Positions 42,601-57,000 of a stretch of 64,000 nt of DNA are shown here, piece after piece. The stretch comes from Gordius sp. MW1. Its lineage: Eukaryota; Nematomorpha; Gordioida; Gordea; Gordiidae. The position numbers and the translations under genes were made by a program. Each line of letters opens with the position of its first letter. The stretch's first letter is position 1. The DNA is taken from assembly GCA_964036665.1 (NCBI GenBank), contig OZ038526.1, positions 37,367,997 to 37,431,996 on the forward strand. The letters run 5' to 3'. The notes below the pieces were generated by a model. It did not search any database and was not told where the DNA came from. It saw only the letters and a list, made by a program, of their open reading frames with translations.

Positions 42601-42617
42601 ACGGACGGACAACGGAC
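36622..42617 (+). repeat. 11-bp satellite array, block 5
   Basis: 5996 bp of satellite. It holds the end of the 2048-bp duplication, a run of ten or more consensus monomers near 38460-38570, and the 38.85-41.70 kb copy of the 21.82-24.69 kb segment. Register breaks: 7 bp missing at about 39963 and a shortened monomer (acaacggataac) near 41980. No unique insert is seen. Confidence 0.94.
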
Positions 42618-43185
42618 GTAGCCAGCGGACGGCCAAAAAGTCATATTATCAACAGAATACTCTCACGGATTCAAACTTGTTGCCTCCTGACGGACAACGG
42701 ACGGTCCGTCGTCCCTCCGTTGTCCGTCCGTCCTCCCTCCGTCGTCTCTCCGTCGTCCGTCCGTCGTCCGTCCGTCGTCCCTCCGTCGTCCCTCCGTGCT
42801 ATGCAATTTATTAAATTTTTTTTATCAAAAAATATTTTTTTCGACCTCAAATTTTTTTCCATTTTTTTGTTCAACCATATAGGCCTCATGAAAATTTTTG
42901 ATATCAGAAGTGAATTCCGTAAAAAAAATTTTTTTGATCAGAAAATATTTTTTCGACCTCAAAATTTTTTCAATTTTTTTGTAACACCATATAGGCCTCA
43001 TGAAAATTTTCGATATCAGAGGTGAATTCCGAAAAAAAAAATTTTTTCGACTTGAAAATTTTTTAAATTTTTTTGTTCAACCATATAGGCTTCGTGAAAA
43101 TTTCAGCGGACGGCTAAAAAGTCATATTATCAATGTTATTAACAAGAACAGAATACTCTCCGGGATTCAAACTTGTAGCCTCCTG
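42618..43185 (+). repeat. Linker / inverted-array / AT-rich module, copy 4
   Basis: 568 bp, long form with 475 bp outside the inverted array. No hAT copy follows it: satellite continues for 4.9 kb until the truncated hAT at 48084. Confidence 0.85.
42706..42798 (-). repeat. Inverted satellite block in module 4
   Basis: 93 bp, about 8.5 reverse-oriented monomers, the shortest of the seven. Confidence 0.83.
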
Positions 43186-46100
43186 ATGGACAACGGACGG
43201 ACAACGGAAGGACATCAGACGGACAACGGACGGACAACGGACGAACAACGGAAGGACATCAGACGGACAACGGACGGACAACGGAAGGACATCAGATGGA
43301 CAAGGGACGGACAACGGATGGACAACGGAAGGACATCAGACGGACAACGGACGGACAACGGAAGGACAACAAAAGGACATCAGACGGACAACGGACGGAC
43401 AACAAAAGGACATCAGACGGACAACGGACGGACAACGGAAGGACAACGGACGGACAACGGAAGGACAACGGAAGGACAACGGGCGGACAACGGACGGACA
43501 ACGGAAGGACAACGAGCGGACATCAGACGGACAACGGACGGACAACGGAAGGACAACAAAAGGACATCAGACGGACAACGAACGGACAACGAACGGACAA
43601 CGAACGGTCAACGGACAGACAACAAAAGGACATCAGACGGACAACGGACGGACAACGAACGGACAACGGACGGACAACGGACGGACAACGGACGGACAAC
43701 AAAATGACATCAGACGGACAACGGAAGGACAACGGATGGACAACGGGCGGACAACGGACGGACAACAAAATGACATCAGACGGACAACGGACGTACAACG
43801 GAAGGACAACGGAAGGACAACGGAAGGACAACGGAAGGACAACGGAAGGACAACGGGCGGACAACGGACGGACAACGGAAGGACATCAGACGGACAACGG
43901 ACGGACAACGGACGGACAACGGACGGACAACGGACGGACAACGGAAGGACAACGGACGGACAACGGACGGACAACGAACGGACAACGGAAGGACAACGGA
44001 AGGACAACGGACGGACAACGAACGGACAACAAACGGACAACGGACAGACAACAAAAGGACATCTGACGGACAACGGAAGGACAACGGACGGACAACGGAC
44101 GGACAACGGAAGGACAACGGAAGGACAACGGGCGGACAACGGACGGACAACGAACGGACAACGAACGGACAACGGACAGACAACAAAAGGACATCTGACG
44201 GACAACGGAAGGACAACGGACGGACAACGGAAGGACAACGGAAGGACAACGGGCGGACAACGGACGGACAACGGAAGGACAACGGAAGGACAACGGAAGG
44301 ACAACGGATGGACAACGGGCGGACAACGGACGGACAACAAAATGACATCAGACGGACAACGGACGGACAACGGAAGGACAACGGAAGGACAACGGAAGGA
44401 CAACGGAAGGACAACGGAAGGACAACGGAAGGACAACGGACGGACAACGGAAGGACATCAGACGGACAACGGACGGACAACGGAAGGACAACGGACGGAC
44501 AACGGAAGGACAACGGAAGGACAACGGGCGGACAACGGACGGACAACGGAAGGACAACGGAATGACAACGGGCGGACAACGAACGGACAACGGAAGGACA
44601 TCAGACGGACAACGGACGGACAACGGAAGGACAACAAAAGGACATCAGACGGACAACGAACGGACAACGAACGGACAACGAACGGACAACGGGCGGACAA
44701 CGGAAGGACAACGGACGGACAACGGACGGACAACAAAAGGACATCAAACGGACAACGGACGGACAACGGAAGGACAACGGACGGACAACGGAAGGACAAC
44801 GGGCGGACAACGGACGGACAACGGACGGACAACGGACGGACAACGGGCGGACAACGAAAGGACAACAGACGGACAACGGAAGGACAACGGAAGGACAACG
44901 GGCGGACAACGGACGGACAACGGACGGACAACGGACGGACAACGGGCGGACAACGAAAGGACAACGGACGGACAACGAACGGACAACGGGCGGACAACGG
45001 AAGGACAACGCAAGGACAACGGACGGACAACGGACGGACAACAAAAGGACATCAAACGGACAACGGACGGACAACGGAAGGACAACAAAAGGACATCAGA
45101 CGGACAACGAACGGACAACGAACGGACAACGAACGGACAACGAACGGACAACGGATAGACAACAAAAGGACATCAGACGGACAACGGACGGACAACAAAC
45201 GGACAACGGACGGACAACGGACGGACAACTAAATGACATCAGACGCACAACGGACGGACAACGGAAGGACAACGGAAGGACAACGGAAGGACAACGGACG
45301 GACAACGGACGGACAACGAACGGACAACGAACGGACAACGGACAGACAACAAAAGGACATCAGACGGACAACGGAAGGACAACGGACGGACAACGGACGG
45401 ACAACGGAAGGACAACGGAAGGACAACGGGCGGACAACGAACGGACAACGAACGGACAACGGACAGACAACAAAAGGACATCTGACGGACAACGGAAGGA
45501 AAACGGACGGACAACGGACGGACAACGGAAGGACAACGGACGGACAACGGACGGACAACGGAAGGACAACGGAAGGACAACGGAAGGACAACGGATGGAC
45601 AACGGGCGGACAACGGACGGACAACAAAATGACATCAGACGGACAACGGACGTACAACGGAAGGACAACGGAAGGACAACGGAAGGACAACGGAAGGACA
45701 ACGGAAGGACAACGGGCGGACAACGGACGGACAACGGAAGGACATCAGACGGACAACGGACGGACAACGGAAGGACAACGGACGGACAACGGAAGGACAA
45801 CGGAAGGACAACGGGCGGACAACGGACGGACAACGGAAGGACAACGGAATGACAACGGGCGGACAACGGACGGACAACGGAAGGACATCAGACGGACAAC
45901 GGACGGACAACGGAAGGACAACAAAAGGACATCAGACGGACAACGAACGGACAACGAACGGACAACGAACGGACAACGGAAGGACAACGGGCGGACAACG
46001 GACGGACAACGGACGGACAACGGACGGACAACGGGCGGACAACGAAAGGACAACAGACGGACAACGGACGGACAACGGACGGACAACGGACGGACAATGG

Positions 46101-48083
46101 GCGGACAACGGAAGGACAACGGGCGGACAACGGACGGACAACGGGCGGACAACGGGCGGACAACGGAGTGACAACGGAAGGACAACGGACGGACAACGGA
46201 CGGACAACAAAAGGACATCAGACGGACAACGGACGGACAACGGAAGGACAACGGAAGGACAACGGAAGGACAACGGGCGGACAACGGACGGACAACGGAC
46301 GGACAACGGGCGGACAACGGAAGGACAACGGGCGGACAACGGACGGACAACGAAAGGACAACGGACGGACAACGGACGGACAACGGACGGACAACGGACG
46401 GACAATGGGCGGACAACGGAAGGACAACGGGCGGACAACGGGCGGACAACGGAAGGACAACGGAAGGACAACGGAAGGACAACGGGCGGACAACGGACGG
46501 ACAACGGACGGACAACGGACGGACAACGGGCGGACAACGGATGGACAACGGGCGGACAACGGACGGACAACAAAAGGACATCAGACGGACAACGGACGGA
46601 CAACGGACGGACAACGGAAGGACAACGGGCGGACAACGGACGGACAACGGAAGGACATCAGACGGACAACGGACGGACAACGGACGGATAACGGAAGGAC
46701 ATCAGACGGACAACGGGCGGACAACGAACGGACAACGAACGGACAACGGACGGACAACGGACGGACAACGAAAGGACAACGGACGGACAACGGAAGGACA
46801 ACGGAAGGACAACGGGCGGACAACGGACGGACAACGGGCGGACAACGGACGGACAACAAAATGACATCAGACGGACAACGGACGGACAACGGAAGGACAA
46901 CGGAAGGACAACGGAAGGACAACGGAAGGACAACGGGCGGACAACGGACGGACAACGGAAGGACATCAGACGGACAACAAAAGGACATCAGACGGACAAC
47001 GGACGGACAACGGAAGGACAACGGAAGGACAACGGGCGGACAACGGACGGACAACGGAAGGACAACGGAATGACAACGGGCGGACAACGGACGGACAACG
47101 GAAGGACATCAGACGGACAACGGACGGACAACGGAAGGACAACAAAAGGACATCAGACGGACAACGAACGGACAACGAACGGACAACGAACGGACAACGG
47201 GCGGACAACGGAAGGACAACGGAAGGACAACGGACGGACAACGGACGGACAACGGACGGACAACGGACGGACAACAAAATGACATCAGACGGACAACGGA
47301 CGGACAACGGAAGGACAACGGAAGGACAACGGAAGGACAACGGAAGGACAACGGACGGACAACGGACGGACAACGGACGGACAACGGAAGGACAACGGAA
47401 GGACAACGGGCGGACAACGAACGGACAACAAACGGACAACAGACAGACAACAAAAGGACATCTGACGGACAATGGAAGGACAACGGGCGGACAACGGACG
47501 GACAACGGACGGACAACGGAAGGACATCAGACGGACAAGGGACGGACAACGCACGGACAACGGAAGGACATCAGACGGACAACCGACGGACAACGAACGG
47601 ACAACGGAAGCACAACGGAATGACAACGGGCGGACAACGGACGGACAACGGAAGCACATCAGACGGACAACGGACGGACAACGGAAGGACAACAAACGGA
47701 CAACGAACGGACAACGAACGGACAACGGGCGGACAACGGAAGGACAACGGAAGGACAACGGACGGACAACGGACGGACAACAAAAGGACATCAAACGGAC
47801 AACGGACGGACAACGGAAGGACAACGGACGGACAACGGAAGGACAACGGAAGGACAACGGGCGGACAACGGACGGACAACGGACGGACAACGGGCGGACA
47901 TAGAAAGGACAACGGACGGACAACGGACGGACAACGGACGGACAACGGACGGACAATGGGCGGACAACGGAAGGACAACGGGCGGACAACGGACGGACAA
48001 CGGGCGGACAACGGGCGGACAACGGAAGGACAACGGAAGGACAACGGACGGACAACGGACGGACAACAAAAGGACATCAGACG
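43186..48083 (+). repeat. 11-bp satellite array, block 6
   Basis: 4898 bp of satellite between module 4 and the truncated hAT. It includes the 46.05-46.77 kb copy of the 25.1-25.8 kb segment. It ends in acatcagacg directly against hAT interior sequence. Confidence 0.94.
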
Positions 48084-48523
48084 TCTGCAATTCAAAAAAA
48101 ACATAGAATGTATTATTTATAATAATTCTTTTTAAGTTTATAAGTAAGATAGTGATTTAATAATTCTAAAAGCATTTATTTATGTTTAGTTACCTATTGA
48201 TATATTAAAGATAATTTGTAACTTTCAAGATTGTAAATTTACGGTTCACAGATGTTAAAAAATGATGTCTATGAATAATTTCCACCTGATCTGTAAAAAA
48301 ATTTAATTTCGCCAATTTTATATTTTTTATTGACAAATTAAAATAATTTATTGAATTTCAATTTTAGCCTAAGCCTATTATTAATATAATTTATGACTTC
48401 ATGGTGGAACCTCAGTTCATGTTCATGCTTCCTTCAATCAAAACTCTCCGGGGGGGGGGGGGGGTATTTGAAACTCCCCGGGGAGGTATTACCCCCCCGG
48501 GCTCCCCCCTGAAAGAAACCCTG
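48084..48523. mobile_element. hAT derivative, left-truncated copy
   Basis: 440 bp equal to element positions 31874-32310 of copy 1. It keeps the right terminal inverted repeat and the right caacgggc (48524-48531). About 1 kb on the left is gone, including both transposase fragments: the break lies four bases from the ATG of the 78-codon frame. The left junction is satellite, with no inverted repeat or target duplication. The G run near the right end is the longest of the five (about 15). Confidence 0.85.
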
Positions 48524-49927
48524 CAACGGGCGGACAACGGACGGACAACGGACGGACAACGGACGGACAACGGACGGACAACGGACGGACAACGGACATA
48601 CAACGGGCGGACAACGTGCGGACAACGGAAGGACAACGGGCGGACAACGGACGGACAACGGAAGGACATCAGACGGACAACGGACGGACAACGGAAGGAC
48701 AACAAAAGGACATCAGACGGACAACGAACGGACAACGAACGGACAACGAACGGACAACGAACGGACAACGAACGGACAACGGACAGACAACAAAAGGACA
48801 TCACACGGTCAACGGACGTACAACGAACGGACAACGGGCGGACAACGGACGGACAACGGACGGACAACGAACGGACAACGAACGGACAACGAACGGATCA
48901 CGGAAGGACAGGGAAGGACAACGGACGGACAACGGGCGGACTACGGAAGGACAACGGGCGGACAACAAAAGGACATCAGACGGACAACGGACGGACAACG
49001 AACGGACAACGGACGGACAACGGGCGGACAACAAAAGGACATCAGACGGACAACGGACGGACAACGGGCGGACAAAGGACGGACAACGGACGGACAACGG
49101 ACATACAACGGGCGGACAACGGACGGACAACGGAAGGACATCAGACGGACAACGGACGGACAACGGAAGGACAACAAAAGTACATCAGACGGACAACGAA
49201 CGGACAACGAAAGGACAACGAACGGACAACGAACGGACAACGAACGGACAACGGACGGACAACAAAAGGACATCAGACGGACAAGGGACGGACAACGGAC
49301 GGACAACGGACGGACAACAAAAGGACATCAGACGGACAACGGACGGACAACGGAAGGACAACGGACGGACAACGGAAGGACAACGGACGGACAACGGACG
49401 GACAACGGAAGGACATCAGACGGACAACGGACGGACAACGGAAGGACAACGGAAGGACAACGGGCGGACAACGGACGGACAACGGACGGACAACGGAAGG
49501 ACATCAGACGGACAAGGGACGGACAACGGACGGACAACGGAAGGACATCAGACGGACAAGGGACGGACAACGGATGGACAACAGAAGGACATCAGACGGA
49601 CAACGGACGGACAACGGAAGGACAACAAAAGGACATCAGACGGACAACGGACGGACAACGGACGGACAACGGAAGGACAACGGACGGACAACGGAAGGAC
49701 AACGGACGGACAACGGAAGGACAACGGACGGACAACGGAAGGACAACGGGCGGACAACGGACGGACAACGGACGGACAACGGAAGGACATCAGACGGACA
49801 ACGGACGGACAACGGAAGGACAACGGAAGAACAACGGAAGGACAACGAACGGACAACGAACGGACAAAGGACGGACAACGGACGGACAACAGACGGACAA
49901 CGGGCGGACAACGGACGGACAACGGAC
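48524..49927 (+). repeat. 11-bp satellite array, block 7
   Basis: 1404 bp. It opens with five acaacggacgg monomers and then the acaacggacat marker. It contains the unusual segments acatcacacggtc (near 48800) and acggatcacggaaggacagg (near 48892), which recur in blocks 9 and 11 and in the same relative place near 62290-62380. Confidence 0.93.
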
Positions 49928-50517
49928 GTAGCCAGCGGACGGCCAAAAAGTCATATTATCAACAGAATACTCTCACGGATTCAAACTTGTTGCCTCCTGA
50001 CGGACAACGGACGGTCCGTCGTCCCTCCGTTGTCCGTCCGTCCTCCCTCCGTCGTCTCTCCGTCGTCCGTCCGTCGTCCCTCCGTCGTCCGTCCGTCGTC
50101 CCTCCGTCGTCCCTCCGTCGTCCCTCCGTGCTATGCAATTTATTAAATTTTTTTTATCAAAAAATATTTTTTTCGACCTCAAATTTTTTTCCATTTTTTT
50201 GTTCAACCATATAGGCCTCATAAAAATTTTTGATATCAGAAGTGAATTCCGTAAAAAAAATTTTTTTGATCAGAAAATATTTTTTCGACCTCAAAATTTT
50301 TTCAATTTTTTTGTAACACCATATAGGCCTCATGAAAATTTTCGATATCAGAGGTGAATTCCGAAAAAAAAAAATTTTTCGACTTGAAAATTTTTTAAAT
50401 TTTTTTGTTCAACCATATAGGCTTCGTGAAAATTTCAGCGGACGGCTAAAAAGTCATATTATCAATGTTATTAACAAGAACAGAATACTCTCCGGGATTC
50501 AAACTTGTAGCCTCCTG
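49928..50517 (+). repeat. Linker / inverted-array / AT-rich module, copy 5
   Basis: 590 bp, long form, in the first composite unit. It carries a private substitution, cctcataaaaa instead of cctcatgaaaa, in the first AT-rich unit (about 50217). Confidence 0.85.
50016..50130 (-). repeat. Inverted satellite block in module 5
   Basis: 115 bp, about 10.5 reverse-oriented monomers. Confidence 0.83.
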
Positions 50518-51612
50518 ATGGACAACGGACGGACAACGGAAGGACATCAGACGGACAAGGGACGGACAACGGACGGACAACGGAAGGACATCAGACGGAC
50601 AACGGACGGACAACGGAAGGACATCAGATGGACAAGGGACGGACAACGGATGGACAACGGAAGGACATCAGACGGACAACGGACGGACAACGGAAGGACA
50701 ACAAAAGGACATCAGACGGACAACGGACGGACAACAAAAGGACATCAGACGGACAACGGACGGACAACGGAAGGACAACGGACGGACAACGGAAGGACAA
50801 CGGAAGGACAACGGGCGGACAACGAACGGACAACGAACGGACAACGGACGGACAACGGAAGGACAACGGACGGACAACGGAAGGACAACGGAAGGACAAC
50901 GGGCGGACAACGGACGGACGACGGAAGGACAACGGGCGGACATCAGACGGACAACGGACGGACAACGGAAGGACAACAAAAGGACATCAGACGGACAACG
51001 AACGGACAACGAACGGACAACGAACGGACAACGAACGGACAACGGACGGACAACAAAATGACATCAGACAGACAACGGACGGACAACGGAAGGACAACGG
51101 AAGGACAACGGAAGGACAACGGAAGGACAACGGACGGACAACGGACGGACAACGGACGGACAACGGAAGGACAACGGAAGGACAACGGGCGGACAACGAA
51201 CGGACAACAAACGGACAACGGACAGACAACAAAAGGACATCTGACGGACAACGGAAGGACAACGGACGGACAACGGACGGACAACGGAAGGACAACGGAC
51301 GGACAACAGACGGACAACGGAAGGACAACGGACGGACAACGGACGGACAACGGAAGGACAACGGAAGGACAACGAACGGACAACGAACGGACAACGGACA
51401 GACAACAAAAGGACATCTGACGGACAACGGAAGGACAACGGACGGACAACGGAAGGACAACGGAAGGACAACGGGCGGACAACGGACGGACAACGGAAGG
51501 ACATCAGACGGACAACGAACGGACAACGGAAGGACAACAAAAGGACATCAGACGGACAACGAACGGACAACGAACGGACAACGAACGGACGGACAACGGA
51601 CGGACAACGGGC
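50518..51612 (+). repeat. 11-bp satellite array, block 8
   Basis: 1095 bp between module 5 and hAT copy 2. It contains an acgacggaagg monomer near 50917, the same A-to-G change at position 3 that typifies the inverted blocks. It ends in caacgggc at 51605-51612, the left target-site copy. Confidence 0.93.
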
Positions 51613-51806
51613 CAGGGTTTCTTTCAGAAAAAATGCTCCGGGGGGGTATTTTCAACTTCCGGGGGGGTAAAAATTTTTTTAATTGCTAAACCATTTTGTA
51701 TAATATTTACTAATTTTTATTGGTGATATAAGTGATATATAAATTGATACATACACGCATAATCATTAAATAAATACATGTAATATTTTAACGGGCAAGT
51801 GTTCTT

Positions 51807-52013
51807 TTAAGAAAGTAACCGAATACTTCTTTGTTTTTTAAAGGCGTACTCCTTCATCGCCATATCTAGATATTCTTCAGTAGGAAGGTCAGCCCCTTCT
51901 ATAGATATTCTCATACAGTGGTCTAAAGATATCTCCCCTAGCCTGTTTCTTAATGCAACCATAATTCGGTTCATTGCACTAAAGTAAGGGATAAAACAAG
52001 AGTTTTTCTTAAT
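51807..52013 (-). pseudogene. hAT transposase C-terminal fragment, copy 2
   Basis: Same 68-codon frame as at 31075-31281, with the FSAMNRI and RISIEG motifs. Confidence 0.72.
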
Positions 52014-52170
52014 TCAGTCCCATCTTTACCTATTACAAACAAACATATTCATGCCTTATTTATTATTTTATATAAACACAAATACCCATAGTATTCCCCA
52101 AACATATCTTCTCGCCTATTTCTAAATCAAAATCAAATAGATAAAAAAGATATTTTATCTATATCAGAAT

Positions 52171-52299
52171 TTAAATGCATGACAGATAATTATCATTAGT
52201 TATAAACATTATTTTGTGTGTATAAATGTAAATACCATCTTTTTTATTTTGACAATCTATGGAATAAACCAGTTTCTCCACAGAATTATCCTCACCTTT
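52171..52299 (-). pseudogene. Duplicated internal transposase segment, copy 2
   Basis: Equivalent of 31439-31567. Confidence 0.55.
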
Positions 52300-52365
52300 T
52301 CATAATACATAATTGATTAGACAAAAAAGATCTTTTTTATATGCTTGCAAGCAAATTATAATTAG

Positions 52366-52602
52366 TTAATATACATTTAAAATGACCAATATTTTGTTAG
52401 TAATATAAATATAAATACCATCCTTTTCATTATAACATTGAATGGAACAAACCAGAGTTTTTTCTACAGAACAATTATTCATATCTTCACCTGTTGCATA
52501 ATTAAAATTATTCCAAATTAAATCATATTTACCATCCTTTTTATTAGACTTTTCCTTTTTACTAAAGTAGTGTAAAAGAGTACTTTTATATTTACCAGAC
52601 AT
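52366..52602 (-). pseudogene. hAT transposase N-terminal fragment, copy 2
   Basis: 78 codons, with the same predicted protein as in copy 1. Confidence 0.6.
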
Positions 52603-53042
52603 CTATCTGCAATTCAAAAAAAACATAGAATGTATTATTTATAATAATTCTTTTTAAGTTTATAAGTAAGATAGTGATTTAATAATTCTAAAAGCATTTA
52701 TTTATGTTTAGTTACCTATTGATATATTAAAGATAATTTGTAACTTTCAAGATTGTAAATTTACGGTTCACAGATGTTAAAAAATGATGTCTATGAATAA
52801 TTTCCACCTGATCTGTAAAAAAATTTAATTTCGCCAATTTTATATTTTTTATTGACAAATTAAAATAATTTATTGAATTTCAATTTTAGCCTAAGCCTAT
52901 TATTAATATAATTTATGACTTCATGGTGGAACCTCAGTTCATGTTCATGCTTCCTTCAATCAAAACTCTCCGGGGGGGGGGGGTATTTGAAACTCCACGG
53001 GGAGGTATTACCCCCCCGGGCTCCCCCCTGAAAGAAACCCTG

Positions 53043-54336
53043 CAACGGGCGGACAACGGACGGACAACGGACGGACAACGGACGGACAACGGACATACAA
53101 CGGGCGGACAACGTGCGGACAACGGAAGGACAACGGGCGGACAACGGACGGACAACGGAAGGACATCAGACGGACAACGGACGGACAACGGAAGGACAAC
53201 AAAAGGACATCAGACGGACAACGAACGGACAACGAACGGACAACGAACGGACAACGAACGGACAACGAACGGACAACGAACGGACAACGGACAGACAACA
53301 AAAGGACATCACACGGTCAACGGACGTACAACGAACGGACAACGGGCGGACAACGGACGGACAACGGACGGACAACGAACGGACAACGAACGGATCACGG
53401 AAGGACAGGGAAGGACAACGGACGGACAACGGGCGGACTACGGAAGGACAACGGGCGGACAACAAAAGGACATCAGACGGACAACGGACGGACAACGAAC
53501 GGACAACGGACGGACAACGGGCGGACAACAAAAGGACATCAGACGGACAACGGACGGACAACGGGCGGACAAAGGACGGACAACGGACGGACAACGGACA
53601 TACAACGGGTGGACAACGAAAGGACAACGAACGGACAACGAACGGACAACGAACGGACAACGGACGGACAACAAAAGGACATCAGACGGACAAGGGACGG
53701 ACAACGGACGGACAACGGACGGACAACAAAAGGACATCAGACGGACAACGGACGGACAACGGAAGGACAACGGACGGACAACGGAAGGACAACGGACGGA
53801 CAACGGACGGACAACGGACGGACAACGGACGGACAACGGACGGACAACGGAAGGACATCAGACGGACAACGGACGGACAACGGAAGGACAACGGAAGGAC
53901 AACGGGCGGACAACGGACGGACAACGGAAGGACATCAGACGGACAAGGGACGGACAACGGACGGACAACGGAAGGACATCAGACGGACAAGGGACGGACA
54001 ACGGATGGACAACGGAAGGACATCAGACGGACAACGGACGGACAACGGAAGGACAACAAAAGGACATCAGACGGACAACGGACGGACAACGGACGGACAA
54101 CGGAAGGACAACGGACGGACAACGGAAGGACAACGGACGGACAACGGAAGGACAACGGGCGGACAACGGACGGACAACGGACGGACAACGGAAGGACATC
54201 AGACGGACAACGGACGGACAACGGAAGGACAACGGAAGAACAACGGAAGGACAACGAACGGACAACGAACGGACAAAGGACGGACAACGGACGGACAACA
54301 GACGGACAACGGGCGGACAACGGACGGACAACGGAC
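53043..54336 (+). repeat. 11-bp satellite array, block 9
   Basis: 1294 bp. Three consensus monomers precede the acaacggacat marker. It also holds the acggatcacgg segment near 53391. Confidence 0.93.
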
Positions 54337-54926
54337 GTAGCCAGCGGACGGCCAAAAAGTCATATTATCAACAGAATACTCTCACGGATTCAAACTTGTT
54401 GCCTCCTGACGGACAACGGACGGTCCGTCGTCCCTCCGTTGTCCGTCCGTCCTCCCTCCGTCGTCTCTCCGTCGTCCGTCCGTCGTCCCTCCGTCGTCCG
54501 TCCGTCGTCCCTCCGTCGTCCCTCCGTCGTCCCTCCGTGCTATGCAATTTATTAAATTTTTTTTATCAAAAAATATTTTTTTCGACCTCAAATTTTTTTC
54601 CATTTTTTTGTTCAACCATATAGGCCTCATGAAAATTTTTGATATCAGAAGTGAATTCCGTAAAAAAAATTTTTTTGATCAGAAAATATTTTTTCGACCT
54701 CAAAATTTTTTCAATTTTTTTGTAACACCATATAGGCCTCATGAAAATTTTCGATATCAGAGGTGAATTCCGAAAAAAAAAAATTTTTCGACTTGAAAAT
54801 TTTTTAAATTTTTTTGTTCAACCATATAGGCTTCGTGAAAATTTCAGCGGACGGCTAAAAAGTCATATTATCAATGTTATTAACAAGAACAGAATACTCT
54901 CCGGGATTCAAACTTGTAGCCTCCTG
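54337..54926 (+). repeat. Linker / inverted-array / AT-rich module, copy 6
   Basis: 590 bp, long form, in the second composite unit. Confidence 0.85.
54425..54539 (-). repeat. Inverted satellite block in module 6
   Basis: 115 bp, about 10.5 reverse-oriented monomers, same length as in module 5. Confidence 0.83.
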
Positions 54927-56010
54927 ATGGACAACGGACGGACAACGGAAGGACATCAGACGGACAAGGGACGGACAACGGACGGACAACGGAAGGACAT
55001 CAGACGGACAACGGACGGACAACGGAAGGACATCAGATGGACAAGGGACGGACAACGGATGGACAACGGAAGGACATCAGACGGACAACGGACGGACAAC
55101 GGAAGGACAACAAAAGGACATCAGACGGACAACGGACGGACAACAAAAGGACATCAGACGGACAACGGACGGACAACGGAAGGACAACGGACGGACAACG
55201 GAAGGACAACGGAAGGACAACGGGCGGACAACGAACGGACAACGAACGGACAACGGACGGACAACGGAAGGACAACGGACGGACAACGGAAGGACAACGG
55301 AAGGACAACGGGCGGACAACGGACGGACGACGGAAGGACAACGGGCGGACATCAGACGGACAACGGACGGACAACGGAAGGACAACAAAAGGACATCAGA
55401 CGGACAACGAACGGACAACGAACGGACAACGAACGGACAACGAACGGACAACGGACGGACAACAAAATGACATCAGACAGACAACGGACGGACAACGGAA
55501 GGACAACGGAAGGACAACGGAAGGACAACGGAAGGACAACGGACGGACAACGGACGGACAACGGACGGACAACGGAAGGACAACGGAAGGACAACGGGCG
55601 GACAACGAACGGACAACAAACGGACAACGGACAGACAACAAAAGGACATCTGACGGACAACGGAAGGACAACGGACGGACAACGGACGGACAACGGAAGG
55701 ACAACGGACGGACATCAGACGGACAACGGAAGGACAACGGACGGACAACGGACGGACAACGGAAGGACAACGGAAGGACAACGAACGGACAACGAACGGA
55801 CAACGGACAGACAACAAAAGGACATCTGACGGACAACGGAAGGACAACGGACGGACAACGGAAGGACAACGGGCGGACAACGGACGGACAACGGAAGGAC
55901 ATCAGACGGACAACGAACGGACAACGGAAGGACAACAAAAGGACATCAGACGGACAACGAACGGACAACGAACGGACAACGAACGGACGGACAACGGACG
56001 GACAACGGGC
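54927..56010 (+). repeat. 11-bp satellite array, block 10
   Basis: 1084 bp, ending in the left target-site copy caacgggc (56003-56010). Confidence 0.93.
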
Positions 56011-56204
56011 CAGGGTTTCTTTCAGAAAAAATGCTCCGGGGGGGTATTTTCAACTTCCGGGGGGGTAAAAATTTTTTTAATTGCTAAACCATTTTGTATA
56101 ATATTTACTAATTTTTATTGGTGATATAAGTGATATATAAATTGATACATACACGCATAATCATTAAATAAATACATGTAATATTTTAACGGGCAAGTGT
56201 TCTT

Positions 56205-56411
56205 TTAAGAAAGTAACCGAATACTTCTTTGTTTTTTAAAGGCGTACTCCTTCATCGCCATATCTAGATATTCTTCAGTAGGAAGGTCAGCCCCTTCTAT
56301 AGATATTCTCATACAGTGGTCTAAAGATATCTCCCCTAGCCTGTTTCTTAATGCAACCATAATTCGGTTCATTGCACTAAAGTAAGGGATAAAACAAGAG
56401 TTTTTCTTAAT
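56205..56411 (-). pseudogene. hAT transposase C-terminal fragment, copy 3
   Basis: Same frame and motifs as at 31075-31281. Confidence 0.72.
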
Positions 56412-56568
56412 TCAGTCCCATCTTTACCTATTACAAACAAACATATTCATGCCTTATTTATTATTTTATATAAACACAAATACCCATAGTATTCCCCAAA
56501 CATATCTTCTCGCCTATTTCTAAATCAAAATCAAATAGATAAAAAAGATATTTTATCTATATCAGAAT

Positions 56569-56697
56569 TTAAATGCATGACAGATAATTATCATTAGTTA
56601 TAAACATTATTTTGTGTGTATAAATGTAAATACCATCTTTTTTATTTTGACAATCTATGGAATAAACCAGTTTCTCCACAGAATTATCCTCACCTTT
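56569..56697 (-). pseudogene. Duplicated internal transposase segment, copy 3
   Basis: Equivalent of 31439-31567. Confidence 0.55.
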
Positions 56698-56763
56698 TCA
56701 TAATACATAATTGATTAGACAAAAAAGATCTTTTTTATATGCTTGCAAGCAAATTATAATTAG

Positions 56764-57000
56764 TTAATATACATTTAAAATGACCAATATTTTGTTAGTA
56801 ATATAAATATAAATACCATACTTTTCATTATAACATTGAATGGAACAAACCAGAGTTTTTTCTACAGAACAATTATTCATATCTTCACCTGTTGCATAAT
56901 TAAAATTATTCCAAATTAAATCATATTTACCATCCTTTTTATTAGACTTTTCCTTTTTACTAAAGTAGTGTAAAAGAGTACTTTTATATTTACCAGACAT
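56764..57000 (-). pseudogene. hAT transposase N-terminal fragment, copy 3
   Basis: 78 codons with one Asp-to-Tyr change near the end of the frame relative to the other copies. Confidence 0.6.

Larger units (their letters stand above)
51613..53042. mobile_element. hAT-superfamily DNA transposon derivative, copy 2
   Basis: 1430 bp with a perfect 8-bp target site duplication caacgggc at 51605-51612 and 53043-53050. Apart from a few substitutions and G-run lengths it matches copy 1. The right terminus reads ccctgaaagaaaccctg, giving a 15-bp inverted repeat instead of 16. Confidence 0.9.
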
